Assembly (NCBI GenBank): GCA_029099685.1
Contig: JAQXOO010000013.1
Span: 1-64,000, forward strand
Source: Clostridia bacterium
Lineage (GTDB): Bacteria; Bacillota; Clostridia; Oscillospirales; Butyricicoccaceae
Direction of reading: 5' to 3'
DNA: 64,000 bases
The notes under the pieces are model-generated. The model was not told the DNA's origin and did no database searches. It saw only the letters and a list, made by a program, of their open reading frames with translations. A program made the translations under genes and the position numbers. Positions 27,692 through 37,124 of this stretch are shown here, piece by piece (within the stretch, counting starts at the first letter, position 1; each line of letters begins with the position of its first letter).

Positions 27692-28566
27692 ATGAGCAAG
27701 ATCCGGATCATGACAGATTCCGCCAGCGATATTTCCTATGCGGACGAACAGAAATACGCCATTTCGGTGATCCCGTTTCCCATCACACTGGGAGGCAAAA
27801 CCTATACCAGCCGGGTGGATTTCGACAACGAGCAGTTTTTCAGCCTGATGGCGCAATACGATGAAATTCCCAAAACCGCGCAGATCACGCCCTTTCAGTT
27901 TCGGGAGATCTATCTGCGGGAAGCGCAGGCTGGTGTCACAGACCTGATCCTGGTGCTGATCAACTCCAAGGGCTCCTCCACTTATGACAACTCCGTACAG
28001 GCCATCGAACTATTCTATGAGGAATACCCGGAATACCGGGATGTGCTGCATATCCACAGCTTTGACGGCATGGGGTACAACGCCCTGTACGGAAGCCCCG
28101 TGGTCCATGCGGCGCAGATGTGTGCGGACGGCGCTTCTCTGGAGGCGATTCTGCAATATCTGACGGATATCCTTCCCCGGCGGCAGATCTATTTCGGCAT
28201 TTATGATTTGAAATACGCCGCGAAATCCGGCCGTATCCCCACAGCGGCCGCGTTTTAGGGACAAAGCTGAATCTGAAGCCGGTCATGAAGATTTTTGACA
28301 ACGGCATTACCACCGCGGCGAAATGCCGGGGCGAACGCAAACTGGTGGAGAAAGTTGCGGAGATGAGTATTGCCAACATGGAACAGGGTTCCCCCTACGA
28401 GCTTATCTACGGCAATGACCCCGCCTGTCTGGATGAGCTGCGCCGCCTGATGGTACAGCAGCTTGGCTATGAACCGGCGGCGGTCTACCAGATCGGCGCT
28501 GCTGTCGCTGCCTACTCCGGTCCCCGGGTGGTGGGCGCCGCGTTCACCAGGAAAAAGGAAGGATAA
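27692..28566 (+). pseudogene. DegV family protein, interrupted by a frameshift at about 28253-28258
   Basis: MSKIRIMTDSASDISYADE...LKYAAKSGRIPTAAAF* then, in the -1 frame, LGTKLNLKPVMKIFDNG...AAYSGPRVVGAAF; together a full-length DegV protein. Confidence 0.8.
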
Positions 28567-28572
28567 TATCTC

Positions 28573-29712
28573 ATGAAAGCGGCACAGATCACGCGATACA
28601 GCAAAAATATCCGCATGACCGTCAATGATATCCCTGTCCCTGAGATTGGGGACGATGATATTCTGATTCGGGTCAAAGCCGCGGCGGTCAACCCGGTGGA
28701 TATTCTCAACCTGACCGGGGCCGTCCGGCTGATACAGGATTACAAAATGCCCCTGACCCTTGGAAATGAATGCGCCGGTATTGTGGAAAAAGCGGGCAGA
28801 CATGTCACCCGATTCCAGCCGGGAGACCGGGTCTATTCCCGCCTGCCGGTCAGCAGTCTCGGCGCCTTCGCGGAATATGTGGCCGTTCCTGCGCTTGCGG
28901 CGGCACGGATGCCGGAGGGGCTGGACTTTGTGACGGCGGCAGCGATCCCCCTGACAGGGCTGACCGCTTATCAGGCAATCACAGAAGAACTGTGCGCACA
29001 GCCGGGCGAGACGGTTTTCATCCCCGGCGGCTCAGGCAGCTTCGGGCAAATGGCCGTCCCTATCGCAAAGGCGCTGGGACTCCGCGTCATCGTCTCAGGA
29101 AACGCACGGGCAAAAGATGCGCTTCTTTCCGCCGGCGCGGATCGGTATATCGTATACACAGAAGAAAACGATTGGGAGACCCTGTCCGGCGTCGATTACA
29201 TTATCGACACTCTGGGGGATAAAGAATTTGACCACGAGCTATCCGTGCTGAAGGAAAACGGCATTCTGCTCAGCCTGCGTGGCATCCCGAACGGAGCATT
29301 TGCGCAGAAAAATAATTTTCCCCTTATCAAACGGCTCCTGTTCACGCTGGCAGGCGCAAAATACGACAGGAAAGCCAAACGGCAGGGTAAGGCATACAAG
29401 TTTCTATTTGTGCGGGCGGATGGGGCGCAGTTGGAGAAAATTACCCAGATTGTTGAGGCAAACCACATTGCTCCTAAGATTGATCCCCGTGAATTTGACC
29501 TTTCGCAGATCAACGATGCTTTGCAATTGGTGGCGGGCGGGCATATTAACGGAAAAGTGATCCTCCGTTTCCTTAATTTCTGTCTGGAATGCAGCGGCTT
29601 GAGAAATCAGGCTGCTGTTTTCATATCTGCACTGCTTTGTCAGATAATGAATGGCGGATATCGGAATAAACTGCTTGCAGAAAATGAGCGACATTCCCTT
29701 TTTCTCTATTGA
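28573..29712 (+). CDS. NADP-dependent oxidoreductase / quinone-reductase-like MDR superfamily
   Basis: GNECAGIVEKAG, GAFAEYVAVP, AAAIPLTGLTAYQAI, PGGSGSFGQMAVPIAKALG; C-terminal 40 residues after GKVILRF look atypical. Confidence 0.88.
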   Translation: MKAAQITRYSKNIRMTVNDIPVPEIGDDDILIRVKAAAVNPVDILNLTGAVRLIQDYKMPLTLGNECAGIVEKAGRHVTRFQPGDRVYSRLPVSSLGAFAEYVAVPALAAARMPEGLDFVTAAAIPLTGLTAYQAITEELCAQPGETVFIPGGSGSFGQMAVPIAKALGLRVIVSGNARAKDALLSAGADRYIVYTEENDWETLSGVDYIIDTLGDKEFDHELSVLKENGILLSLRGIPNGAFAQKNNFPLIKRLLFTLAGAKYDRKAKRQGKAYKFLFVRADGAQLEKITQIVEANHIAPKIDPREFDLSQINDALQLVAGGHINGKVILRFLNFCLECSGLRNQAAVFISALLCQIMNGGYRNKLLAENERHSLFLY

Positions 29713-29758
29713 CAAATACCCCATAGGGGTATATAATGAAAATACCCCTTGGGGGTAT
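29709..29758 (+). promoter_or_regulatory. Promoter with two CsoR-type operators
   Basis: TTGACA(29709)-17 bp-TATAAT(29732); ATACCCCataGGGGTAT (29716-29732) in the spacer and ATACCCCttgGGGGTAT (29742-29758) downstream. Confidence 0.88.
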
Positions 29759-29778
29759 CTGCGAACGGAGGCTGAATC

Positions 29779-30087
29779 ATGACCGAGAAAGAAATGTGCG
29801 GATGCTGCGGGAAAACAACGCACCGCTCAGAGGAAGAACGAAAAAAGCTGATCCACCGTCTGAGCCGGATCGAAGGGCAGATCCGCGGGATTCGCGGGAT
29901 GGTGGAAAAGGATGCCTACTGCGCGGATATTCTGGTGCAGTCCGCTGCCGTGAACGCCGCAGTCAATGCCTTTAATAAGGAATTGCTGGCAAGCCATATC
30001 CGGGGCTGCGTTGCCAGAGACATCCGGGAAGGCAGGGATGAAGTGATCGATGAACTGGTGGCAACATTGCAAAAACTGATGAAATAA
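29779..30087 (+). CDS. csoR: CsoR family metal-sensing transcriptional repressor
   Basis: RLSRIEGQIRGIRGMVEKDAYCADILVQSAAVNAAVNAFNKELLASHIRGCV; Cys-His-Cys ligands. Confidence 0.93.
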   Translation: MTEKEMCGCCGKTTHRSEEERKKLIHRLSRIEGQIRGIRGMVEKDAYCADILVQSAAVNAAVNAFNKELLASHIRGCVARDIREGRDEVIDELVATLQKLMK

Positions 30088-30109
30088 AAGGAGGTTCCGT
30101 GATTCAATT

Positions 30110-32641
30110 ATGGAGCAATATACAGTAACGGGTATGAGCTGCGCCGCCTGCTCTGCCCGGGTGGAAAAGGCGGTATCCGGCGTGAAGGGCGTCACCTCCT
30201 GTTCGGTGAGCCTGCTGACCAATTCCATGGGCGTAGAGGGAACCGCCTCCGCCGAGGAGATCATTGCGGCGGTTCGTGAGGCGGGATATGGAGCGGCTCT
30301 GAAAAAAGGGAGTAACCATCAGACCGCCCAGCTTTCCTCCGAAGAGGATGCGCTGAAGGACAGGGAGACCCCCGTTCTGAAAAAACGGCTCTTCGCTTCT
30401 CTGGGCTTCTGGATCGTACTGATGTATGTTTCCATGGGGCACATGATGTGGGGCTGGCCGCTGCCCTCGTTTTTCGACGGCAACCATGTGGCAATGGGGC
30501 TTTTGCAGCAGCTGCTGACGGTGATCGTTATGGTCATCAATCAGAAGTTTTTTATCAGCGGGTTCAAGAGCCTGTGGCACCGCGCTCCGAACATGGATGC
30601 ATTGGTTGCGCTGGGCGCTACGGCAGCCTTTGGTTATAGCACCTTCGCCCTGTTCGCCATGACGGACGCACAGGTCAAGGGCAATATGGATGCCGTGATG
30701 GCCTATATGCACGAATTCTACTTCGAGTCCGCCGCCACGATCCTGACGCTGATTACCCTGGGCAAGATGCTGGAGGCACGTTCAAAGGGAAAGACTACCA
30801 ATGCCCTCAAGAGCCTGATGAAGCTTGCCCCCAAAACCGCCACGTTCCTGCGAGATGGTATGGAGATCACCGTGCCGATTGAACAGGTGGCAAAGGGCGA
30901 TGTTTTTGTGGTGCGCCCCGGCGAAAATATTCCTGTGGACGGAACCGTTTTGGAGGGAAACAGCGCGGTTGACGAATCCTCCTTGACAGGCGAAAGCATT
31001 CCGGCCGACAAAGCGGCAGGAAGCATGGTCTCTGCAGGAACGCTGAACCATTCGGGTTTTCTCCGCTGTGAAGCAACCAGAGTTGGCGAGGACACCACGC
31101 TTTCTCAGATCATTCAGATGGTCAGCGATGCCGCTGCGACGAAGGCCCCCATCGCCAAGGTCGCAGACAAGGTCTCCGGTGTCTTTGTCCCCGCAGTTAT
31201 CGCGATCGCGGCGGTAACCGTGATTGCCTGGCTCCTCGCCGGTCAGACGGTAGGCTTTGCTCTGGCACGGGGTATTTCTGTACTGGTCATCAGCTGCCCC
31301 TGCGCGCTGGGTCTTGCCACCCCTGTTGCCATCATGGTGGGCAACGGCATGGGAGCCAAAAACGGAATTCTCTTCAAGACGGCGGTGTCTCTGGAGGAAA
31401 CCGGAAAAGTGCGGATCGTGGCTCTGGACAAAACCGGAACCATCACCCGGGGCGAGCCCAAGGTCACGGATCTCCTCCCCGCCGAAGGCGTGAGCGAAGC
31501 AGAACTTCTGTCCATGGCCTACGCGTTGGAGAAGAAAAGCGAGCATCCGCTGGCCCGTGCCATACACCAGAGGGCTGAGCAGGACGGACTGAAAGCCGCC
31601 GAAGTTCAACAATTTCAGGCGCTCCCCGGCAACGGCCTGACCGCTTCCCTCGACGGCACTGCCCTGCTGGGCGGCAGCTACCAATTCATCAGCGGACAAA
31701 TTCCGGTGCCTGCAGAGACGAAAGCAAGGTCGGAGCGGCTCTCGGAGGAGGGAAAAACACCCCTGTTCTTTGCCAAGGACGGTGCGCTCTGCGGCATCAT
31801 TGCCGTAGCGGATACCATCAAGGAGGACAGCCCCCAGGCCATTGCGGAAATGCGGAACATGGGCATCCATGTGGTGATGCTGACCGGCGACAACGAACGC
31901 ACCGCAAAGGCCATCGGAGCCGCCGCCGGTGTGGATGAGGTCATTGCAGGCGTCCTTCCCGACGGCAAGGAGAGCGTGATCCGGAAGCTGCGGCAAAACG
32001 GAAAAGTCATCATGGTGGGTGACGGCATCAACGACGCCCCTGCTCTGACCAGCGCCGATATTGGCATCGCCATCGGTGCGGGCGCGGATGTTGCCATCGA
32101 CGCGGCGGATGTGGTGCTGATGAAAAGCCGTCTGTCCGATGTGCCTGCGGCCATCCGTCTGAGCCGGGCTACGCTGCGCAACATTCACGAAAACCTGTTC
32201 TGGGCGTTTATCTACAACACCATCGGCATTCCTCTGGCGGCAGGCGTGTTTATCCCCCTGCTGGGCTGGCAGCTGAACCCCATGTTCGCCGCGGCGGCCA
32301 TGAGCCTGTCCAGCTTCAGCGTGGTTACCAACGCGCTGCGCTTAAATTTCTTCCGGATGCATGATTCCAAACGGGATCATAAAGTCAAAAATAAATCAAA
32401 TCACTCAAACCCAAAGGAGACAAAAAACATGAAAAAGACACTGAAAATCGAAGGCATGATGTGCGGGCATTGCGAGATGCACACAAAAAAGGCGCTGGAG
32501 GCGCTTGACGGCGTGGCCAAGGCCGAAGTCAGCCACAAGACCGGGACCGCTGTTGTTACGCTGGAAAAAGAGGTTTCGGACGATGCTCTGAAGCAGGCTG
32601 TTGCCGAGCAGGGCTATCAGGTGACCGATATCACCTACTGA
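30110..32641 (+). CDS. copA: Copper-translocating P1B-type ATPase with in-frame C-terminal CopZ-like HMA domain
   Basis: N-terminal GMSCAACSARV; CPC in SCPCALGLATP; DKTGTIT; GDGINDAPAL; C-terminal MKKTLKIEGMMCGHCEMHTKKALEAL. Confidence 0.95.
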   Translation: MEQYTVTGMSCAACSARVEKAVSGVKGVTSCSVSLLTNSMGVEGTASAEEIIAAVREAGYGAALKKGSNHQTAQLSSEEDALKDRETPVLKKRLFASLGFWIVLMYVSMGHMMWGWPLPSFFDGNHVAMGLLQQLLTVIVMVINQKFFISGFKSLWHRAPNMDALVALGATAAFGYSTFALFAMTDAQVKGNMDAVMAYMHEFYFESAATILTLITLGKMLEARSKGKTTNALKSLMKLAPKTATFLRDGMEITVPIEQVAKGDVFVVRPGENIPVDGTVLEGNSAVDESSLTGESIPADKAAGSMVSAGTLNHSGFLRCEATRVGEDTTLSQIIQMVSDAAATKAPIAKVADKVSGVFVPAVIAIAAVTVIAWLLAGQTVGFALARGISVLVISCPCALGLATPVAIMVGNGMGAKNGILFKTAVSLEETGKVRIVALDKTGTITRGEPKVTDLLPAEGVSEAELLSMAYALEKKSEHPLARAIHQRAEQDGLKAAEVQQFQALPGNGLTASLDGTALLGGSYQFISGQIPVPAETKARSERLSEEGKTPLFFAKDGALCGIIAVADTIKEDSPQAIAEMRNMGIHVVMLTGDNERTAKAIGAAAGVDEVIAGVLPDGKESVIRKLRQNGKVIMVGDGINDAPALTSADIGIAIGAGADVAIDAADVVLMKSRLSDVPAAIRLSRATLRNIHENLFWAFIYNTIGIPLAAGVFIPLLGWQLNPMFAAAAMSLSSFSVVTNALRLNFFRMHDSKRDHKVKNKSNHSNPKETKNMKKTLKIEGMMCGHCEMHTKKALEALDGVAKAEVSHKTGTAVVTLEKEVSDDALKQAVAEQGYQVTDITY

Positions 32642-32732
32642 TTCGTATTACTGCTATCGAGTTTTTACAATGTGGTAAATCAATGACGCACCAAGTGAAA
32701 GCATTTCTTTTTGTTCAGGAATAGAACTTTAA

Positions 32733-33483
32733 ACGAAATACGCAAAGGAACATGGATTCATCAACATCCGGATTTTTGCGGATGATGGTTATACCGGGAC
32801 GAACTTCAATCGTCCCGGTATTCAGGAAGCACTTTCTCTTGCAGAACAGGGATCGGTCGATAGCTTAATCGTCAAAGACATGAGCCGTTTCGGTCGTGAT
32901 GATTTACAGGTCGGACAGTACACGGAGCTTGTTTTTCCGAGCTATGATGTTCGCTTCATTGCTATCCATGACAGCATGGATAGCGCCAAGGCCGGCGACG
33001 CTTTTACGTCTTTCCGTAATCTGTTCAATGACTTCTATGCCAAAGATACCAGTAAAAAGGTGCGCTCTGTCATGCGGGCGAAAGGCAATAGCGGCAAGCA
33101 TTTGGGCAGCCCTCCCTATGGTTATCGTACCGACCCAGAGGACAAGCCACGTCCTACAAGCTGAAAAGCGGATAGCGAATGATCCGGAACATATGGCGAT
33201 TTTTCCGAATACACAGGAAGCTATCATCACGAAGGCTCCGCTTGATCGGGTACAGGAGCTGCGAAAAAACAAACGCCGACCTGCAAAAGCAAATCGGCAG
33301 GGGTTATTCTCCGGACTGCTGTTCTGCCCGGGCTGCGGGAACAAGCTGCACTTCGCAACCTGCAAGCGTTTTGACGGTAAGCAGAATCATTACGTCTGCT
33401 CCAGTTACAAGAGCAATCGTGGCACCTGTACAGTCCACTATATCCGGGAAGATACGGACCGTGATCTTGTTCTGGAACGCATG
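32733..33483 (+). pseudogene. Truncated and frameshifted large serine recombinase
   Basis: TKYAKEHGFINIRIFADDGYTGTNFNRPGIQEAL...DMSRFGRDDLQVGQYTE...RSVMRAKGNSGKHLGSPPYGY; after a frameshift, zinc ribbon FSGLLFCPGCGNKLHFATCKRFDGKQNHYVCSSYKS; N-terminal catalytic Ser region absent. Confidence 0.85.
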
Positions 33484-33484
33484 C

Positions 33485-34406
33485 CTCCTTCCGGATCGTA
33501 GTTGATAACCACATCGTCGCCTGTAGGATCTACTGCTTTCAGCAGCTTTGTAAGCTCCGTGCGCTTCATCGTGATCTTGCTGTCAGAGAGAGGCTTCGAG
33601 ATATTGAGGTATCCCTTCAGAAGCTGGCCGCCTTTCTTTTCGTAGCCCTGTGCCATATCCTTTTTATCTGTGAAGTAGAAGCCCTGTCCCTCAGAAGATC
33701 CGTGTTTGCTCATATAGTCCTAGATGAACTTTGTGAACTTCGCGCCACTTCCGTGGTATACCACCTTCAGGCTGCCGTCCTTATCTCGCACCTCGCTATC
33801 CTTGAAGTATTCACGCTGTTTCTCAGTAAGCGTCCGGCCAGAGCTGTCCTTCAGGCTGTACTTGACATTATCTTCCTTCTATGCTACATTGTCAGTGGAG
33901 ACATTATTTGCCGTTTCGGCGGTGCCCAGTCCGGGCATTTGACCGATTTCACGGCTGGTAATGTCTTTTATTTTTGTCATGCCATAAAACACGCGGCCAC
34001 GGTCGGTCACTTTAACAGTGGTCTCCGCCTCATAGGCGTGGGTGTTTACGCGATACATGACGTCCAGCTTATCGAGACCACCGGTTGCATCGGGATGCTT
34101 ACCGTTTTCCGGGGTGACATTTTCCCGGTAAACGCTGGCCTGCATGATCGTGTCCAGCTCGGGAGCTGTCCGCATCTTGTCCTGCTTGACGTTTTCGTCC
34201 ATGCGACGGTTTGCTGGATAGGAAAAATGCTCCGCACTGGTCTTGTTGACATATGCAGTGTAGTCGGCTCCGATCACTTTACCCTTGAAGCGGTCCTTGA
34301 TAATGTTCTTGGCTTTCTCCTGCATCTGTGCTGTTGTCAGGCCATCAAAAAGATGCTGGTCTACATCCACATCAACATACGGTCTGCCATCCTTCGTGCG
34401 TTTCAA
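33485..34406 (-). pseudogene. Decayed mobile-element polyvalent protein (LPD-like + ADP-ribosyltransferase-like C-terminal part)
   Basis: DGRPYVDVDVDQHLFDGLTTAQMQEKAKNIIKDRFKGKVIGADYTAYVNKTSAEHFSYPANRRM... then EDNVKYSLKDSSGRTLTEKQREYFKDSEVRDKDGSLKVVYHGSGAKFTKFI*DYMSKHGSSEGQGFYFTDKKDMAQGYEKKGG with in-frame stops. Confidence 0.6.
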
Positions 34407-34479
34407 AGAAAACTGCGCCTTGCCGCCACCCTCCTGGGTGGCGTTTTTTGTTGCACTGGGGCCGCTACGCCCGGCAGAC

Positions 34480-34672
34480 TGGCCTCGCTTGTACGCCCCA
34501 CCAGCTGCGCCATGGTTACGCCACCATGCTGTTTGACAACAAGATCAAAGGACGCGCAGGAGCTTTTGGGTCATGCACAGATTTCCACCACGCAAAATAT
34601 CTATACCCACATCCGCGATGTCCGCAGGAAAAGACCCAGGACAAGCTGATCGACGTCGATTTCAATCTTTGA
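34480..34672 (+). pseudogene. C-terminal fragment of a tyrosine recombinase/integrase (frameshifted)
   Basis: PHQLRHGYATMLFDNKI (frame 1) then DAQELLGHAQISTTQNIYTHIRDVRRK (frame 2): HxxRH and LGHxxxxTTxxxY motifs. Confidence 0.85.
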
Positions 34673-34769
34673 AAAGCAGCGCAGACCAGCTGCGAAAAGC
34701 TGACATGATTATGACATGATTTTCACCGCTTCTTTATGTGTCTCAGTGCACCTAAAACCAGTGCATAAA

Positions 34770-34821
34770 CATGAAAAACCCCTTGGAAATACTGGGTTTT
34801 CCAGCATTTCCAAGGGGTTTT
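34770..34821 (-). terminator. Terminator downstream of tRNA genes
   Basis: AAAACCCCTTGGAAATactgggttttccagcATTTCCAAGGGGTTTT. Confidence 0.75.
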
Positions 34822-34828
34822 CCTTTGG

Positions 34829-34917
34829 CGGAGAAGGAGAGATTCGAACTCTCGAGACCCTTATGAGGCCTACACGATTTCCAGTCGTGCGCGCTCGACC
34901 AACTACGCGACTTCTCC
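34829..34917 (-). tRNA. tRNA-Ser (GGA)
   Basis: Minus strand GGAGAAGTCGCGTAGTTGGTCGAGCGCGCACGACTGGAAATCGTGTAGGCC...GAGAGTTCGAATCTCTCCTTCTCCG with encoded CCA; long variable arm. Confidence 0.95.
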
Positions 34918-34968
34918 GAGTATGATCTACCTTGAAAACGATATGCGATTGTGCCTTGTCCAAAAAGG

Positions 34969-35045
34969 TGGTGGGCCTTCAGGGACTTGAACCCGGGACC
35001 GTCCGGTTATGAGCCGGATGCTCTGACCAACTGAGCTAAAGGCCC
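34969..35045 (-). tRNA. tRNA with CAT anticodon (Met or Ile2)
   Basis: Minus strand GGGCCTTTAGCTCAGTTGGTCAGAGCATCCGGCTCATAACCGGACGGTCCCGGGTTCAAGTCCCTGAAGGCCCACCA. Confidence 0.93.
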
Positions 35046-35149
35046 TCATTGGCTGCCGCATTTCTGACGGCTTGTTTATTATAGCGGAAGATGGAGAAAA
35101 AAACAAGCCCCTTTTTGCGTTTTTTTCAATTAAATTCGCAATTTTTTCG

Positions 35150-35178
35150 TTGACACCCGCTTCATCTCAGCGTATGCT
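35150..35178 (+). promoter_or_regulatory. Sigma-A promoter for the NlpC/P60 lipoprotein
   Basis: TTGACA-17 bp-TATGCT. Confidence 0.6.
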
Positions 35179-35210
35179 TGAGAAAACACCCCATCCGGGA
35201 GGTCTGATCC

Positions 35211-36692
35211 ATGAAACGAACGCTGTCTGTCATCCTGCTTGCCGCCATGTTGGCGGCCCTGTGCGCCTGCGGGCAGCAGCCTGCGGAGCCTGCTCCCCCG
35301 CAGCCGCCCGTCCAAACGGAGCCGCAGCAGCCCGCACCCGGCCCGGCCGCGCCAATGGAGCCCCAAGCCGGGGACAGCGAAGCCCCCGCCCTTTCCGGCA
35401 CCCGGGACAGCTTCAACCGCACCTGGCCCGAAATGCAGAACGCCGGCTTCTGGATCGGTCTGGTGGAAGACCCCCAGGCCGTCCGCATGACGGCGGAGGA
35501 GATCGCGGACTATAACGCCGCCCTGGCGGGCGTGGAGGGCGCCGATATAGAGGACCTGTCCGCCTGGCCCCAGCAGCTTTCCGCCGGACGGCTGCTGGCG
35601 CTGCTGCGCACCTACGGCGAAGCCCCCGACAGCGGCCTGTACACCCCGGAGGGTCCCATCACCGCCGACCAGCAGGCCACGATCCGCGGCAACCGCAACG
35701 AGGCCGCCCTGGCCGCCGACAACCCGGTGCAATACGGCTTCCTCACTGAAAATGTCATCCTGCGGTCCTGGCCCTCTCCCCTGCCCCTGTACGGTTCCCC
35801 CGACAGCCCGGAATACGACCTTGCCGCCGAGACCGCCCTCAAGCTGTGGGAGCCGCTGCTGGTGCTGCACCCCTCTGCCGACGGCGGTTGGTACCTGGTG
35901 CGTTCCTATGACTATCTGGGCTGGGTGCCGTCTGCCAGCGTGGCCCTGTGCGTACGGAGCACCTGGGATTCTCTCTGCCGGTCGCTGCAAGAGGAGGGCC
36001 TGACCGTGCTGGCCCCCAGGCTGCCCCTGGAGGGCAGCTTCAGCAATCCCGGCCAGCAGGCCCTGGTACTGAAAATGGGCACCGTTCTCCCTCTGGTCAG
36101 CGGCTCCGGCGGGGCGGACAACGCCTCTGCCGACAACTGTTACATCGTCCGCCTGCCCCAGCGGAAGGAGGACGGCACGTTGGGCCTGGTCCCGGCCCGC
36201 GTACCCAAAAACGAGGATGTGACCCCGGGCTTTTTGCCCTTTACCACGGAAAACCTGCTGCGGCAGGCCTTTAAGCTGCTGGGCCGCCGCTACGGCTGGG
36301 GCGGCACGGCAGAGGGCTGGGACTGCTCCTCCCTCTGTCAGGACGTTTACCGCACGATGGGCATCTTTCTGCCCCGGAACAGCGGCAGCCAGCGCCGGGT
36401 CCCCGGCTGCTTTGATGTGGAGGGCAGCACCGTCTCTGAAAAGCAGGCGCTGCTGGAGGGGCTGCTGCCCGGCGCCATGCTCGAGCTGCGGGGCCATCAG
36501 ACCCTGTATATCGGCTCCTTTGACGGCGAGGACTATGTGATCCACGCCACCCACGGCGTCTATGACGCCCTGGGCCGGTTTTACAACGCAAACGCCGTGA
36601 TCGTCTCGTCGGCAGAAGCGTTCCGCTCCAACGGCAGGACCCTGATGGAAAACTTCCGTGCCTTCAGTGTGCCGGAGGCCTCTGCCAACTGA
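35211..36692 (+). CDS. SH3-domain C40 (NlpC/P60) peptidase lipoprotein
   Basis: Lipobox LAALCACG; GRRYGWGGTAEGWDCSSLCQDVYRTMGIFLPRNS catalytic Cys motif; HATHG His motif. Confidence 0.88.
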   Translation: MKRTLSVILLAAMLAALCACGQQPAEPAPPQPPVQTEPQQPAPGPAAPMEPQAGDSEAPALSGTRDSFNRTWPEMQNAGFWIGLVEDPQAVRMTAEEIADYNAALAGVEGADIEDLSAWPQQLSAGRLLALLRTYGEAPDSGLYTPEGPITADQQATIRGNRNEAALAADNPVQYGFLTENVILRSWPSPLPLYGSPDSPEYDLAAETALKLWEPLLVLHPSADGGWYLVRSYDYLGWVPSASVALCVRSTWDSLCRSLQEEGLTVLAPRLPLEGSFSNPGQQALVLKMGTVLPLVSGSGGADNASADNCYIVRLPQRKEDGTLGLVPARVPKNEDVTPGFLPFTTENLLRQAFKLLGRRYGWGGTAEGWDCSSLCQDVYRTMGIFLPRNSGSQRRVPGCFDVEGSTVSEKQALLEGLLPGAMLELRGHQTLYIGSFDGEDYVIHATHGVYDALGRFYNANAVIVSSAEAFRSNGRTLMENFRAFSVPEASAN

Positions 36693-36731
36693 AAAATGCA
36701 GAAATTCCCGCCATTTTTTGGCGTATATCCG

Positions 36732-36760
36732 TTGACAACCCCGGCTGGAAACTTTATAAT
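36732..36760 (+). promoter_or_regulatory. Consensus sigma-A promoter upstream of ftsB-like gene
   Basis: TTGACA-17 bp-TATAAT. Confidence 0.75.
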
Positions 36761-36815
36761 AATTAAAAGTATGTTCATTTCTGAAAGTGTGTCGTTTTGA
36801 AGGAGGCTTCCCAGG

Positions 36816-37103
36816 TTGAGGCGGAAGAAAAAACGGGTCGGTCTGGTCGCAAAGGTGCTGATTGCCGCCTTTGCCGTTTATGCTGCCTGTACGCTGGTCA
36901 ACCTGCAGTTCCGCATCAACGCAGCCGCCGCCGAACAGGAGGTCCTGCTGTCCCAGCTGGAAGCCCAGAAGCTCACCTGTGCCGAGCTGGCCGACGCCAT
37001 CAGCGGAGAAGATCAAGAGGAGTATATCGCACGGATCGCACGGGACAGCCTTGGTTACATTTATCCCGGCGAGCAGGTCTTTGTGGATATCTCCAGTAAA
37101 TAA
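36816..37103 (+). CDS. FtsB/DivIC family septum formation initiator
   Basis: Short protein, N-terminal basic segment, one TM, coiled coil, DSLGYIYPGEQVFVDIS; AGGAGG SD with TTG start. Confidence 0.85.
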   Translation: MRRKKKRVGLVAKVLIAAFAVYAACTLVNLQFRINAAAAEQEVLLSQLEAQKLTCAELADAISGEDQEEYIARIARDSLGYIYPGEQVFVDISSK

Positions 37104-37124
37104 ACAGGAGGACTTGCCGGAAAT

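Noticed and set aside
34829-35045. attL/attR direct repeats of tRNA-Ser or tRNA-CAT ends bounding the 25-34 kb island
   Set aside because: No second copy of either tRNA 3' end was found by eye near 25 kb; needs a computed repeat search.
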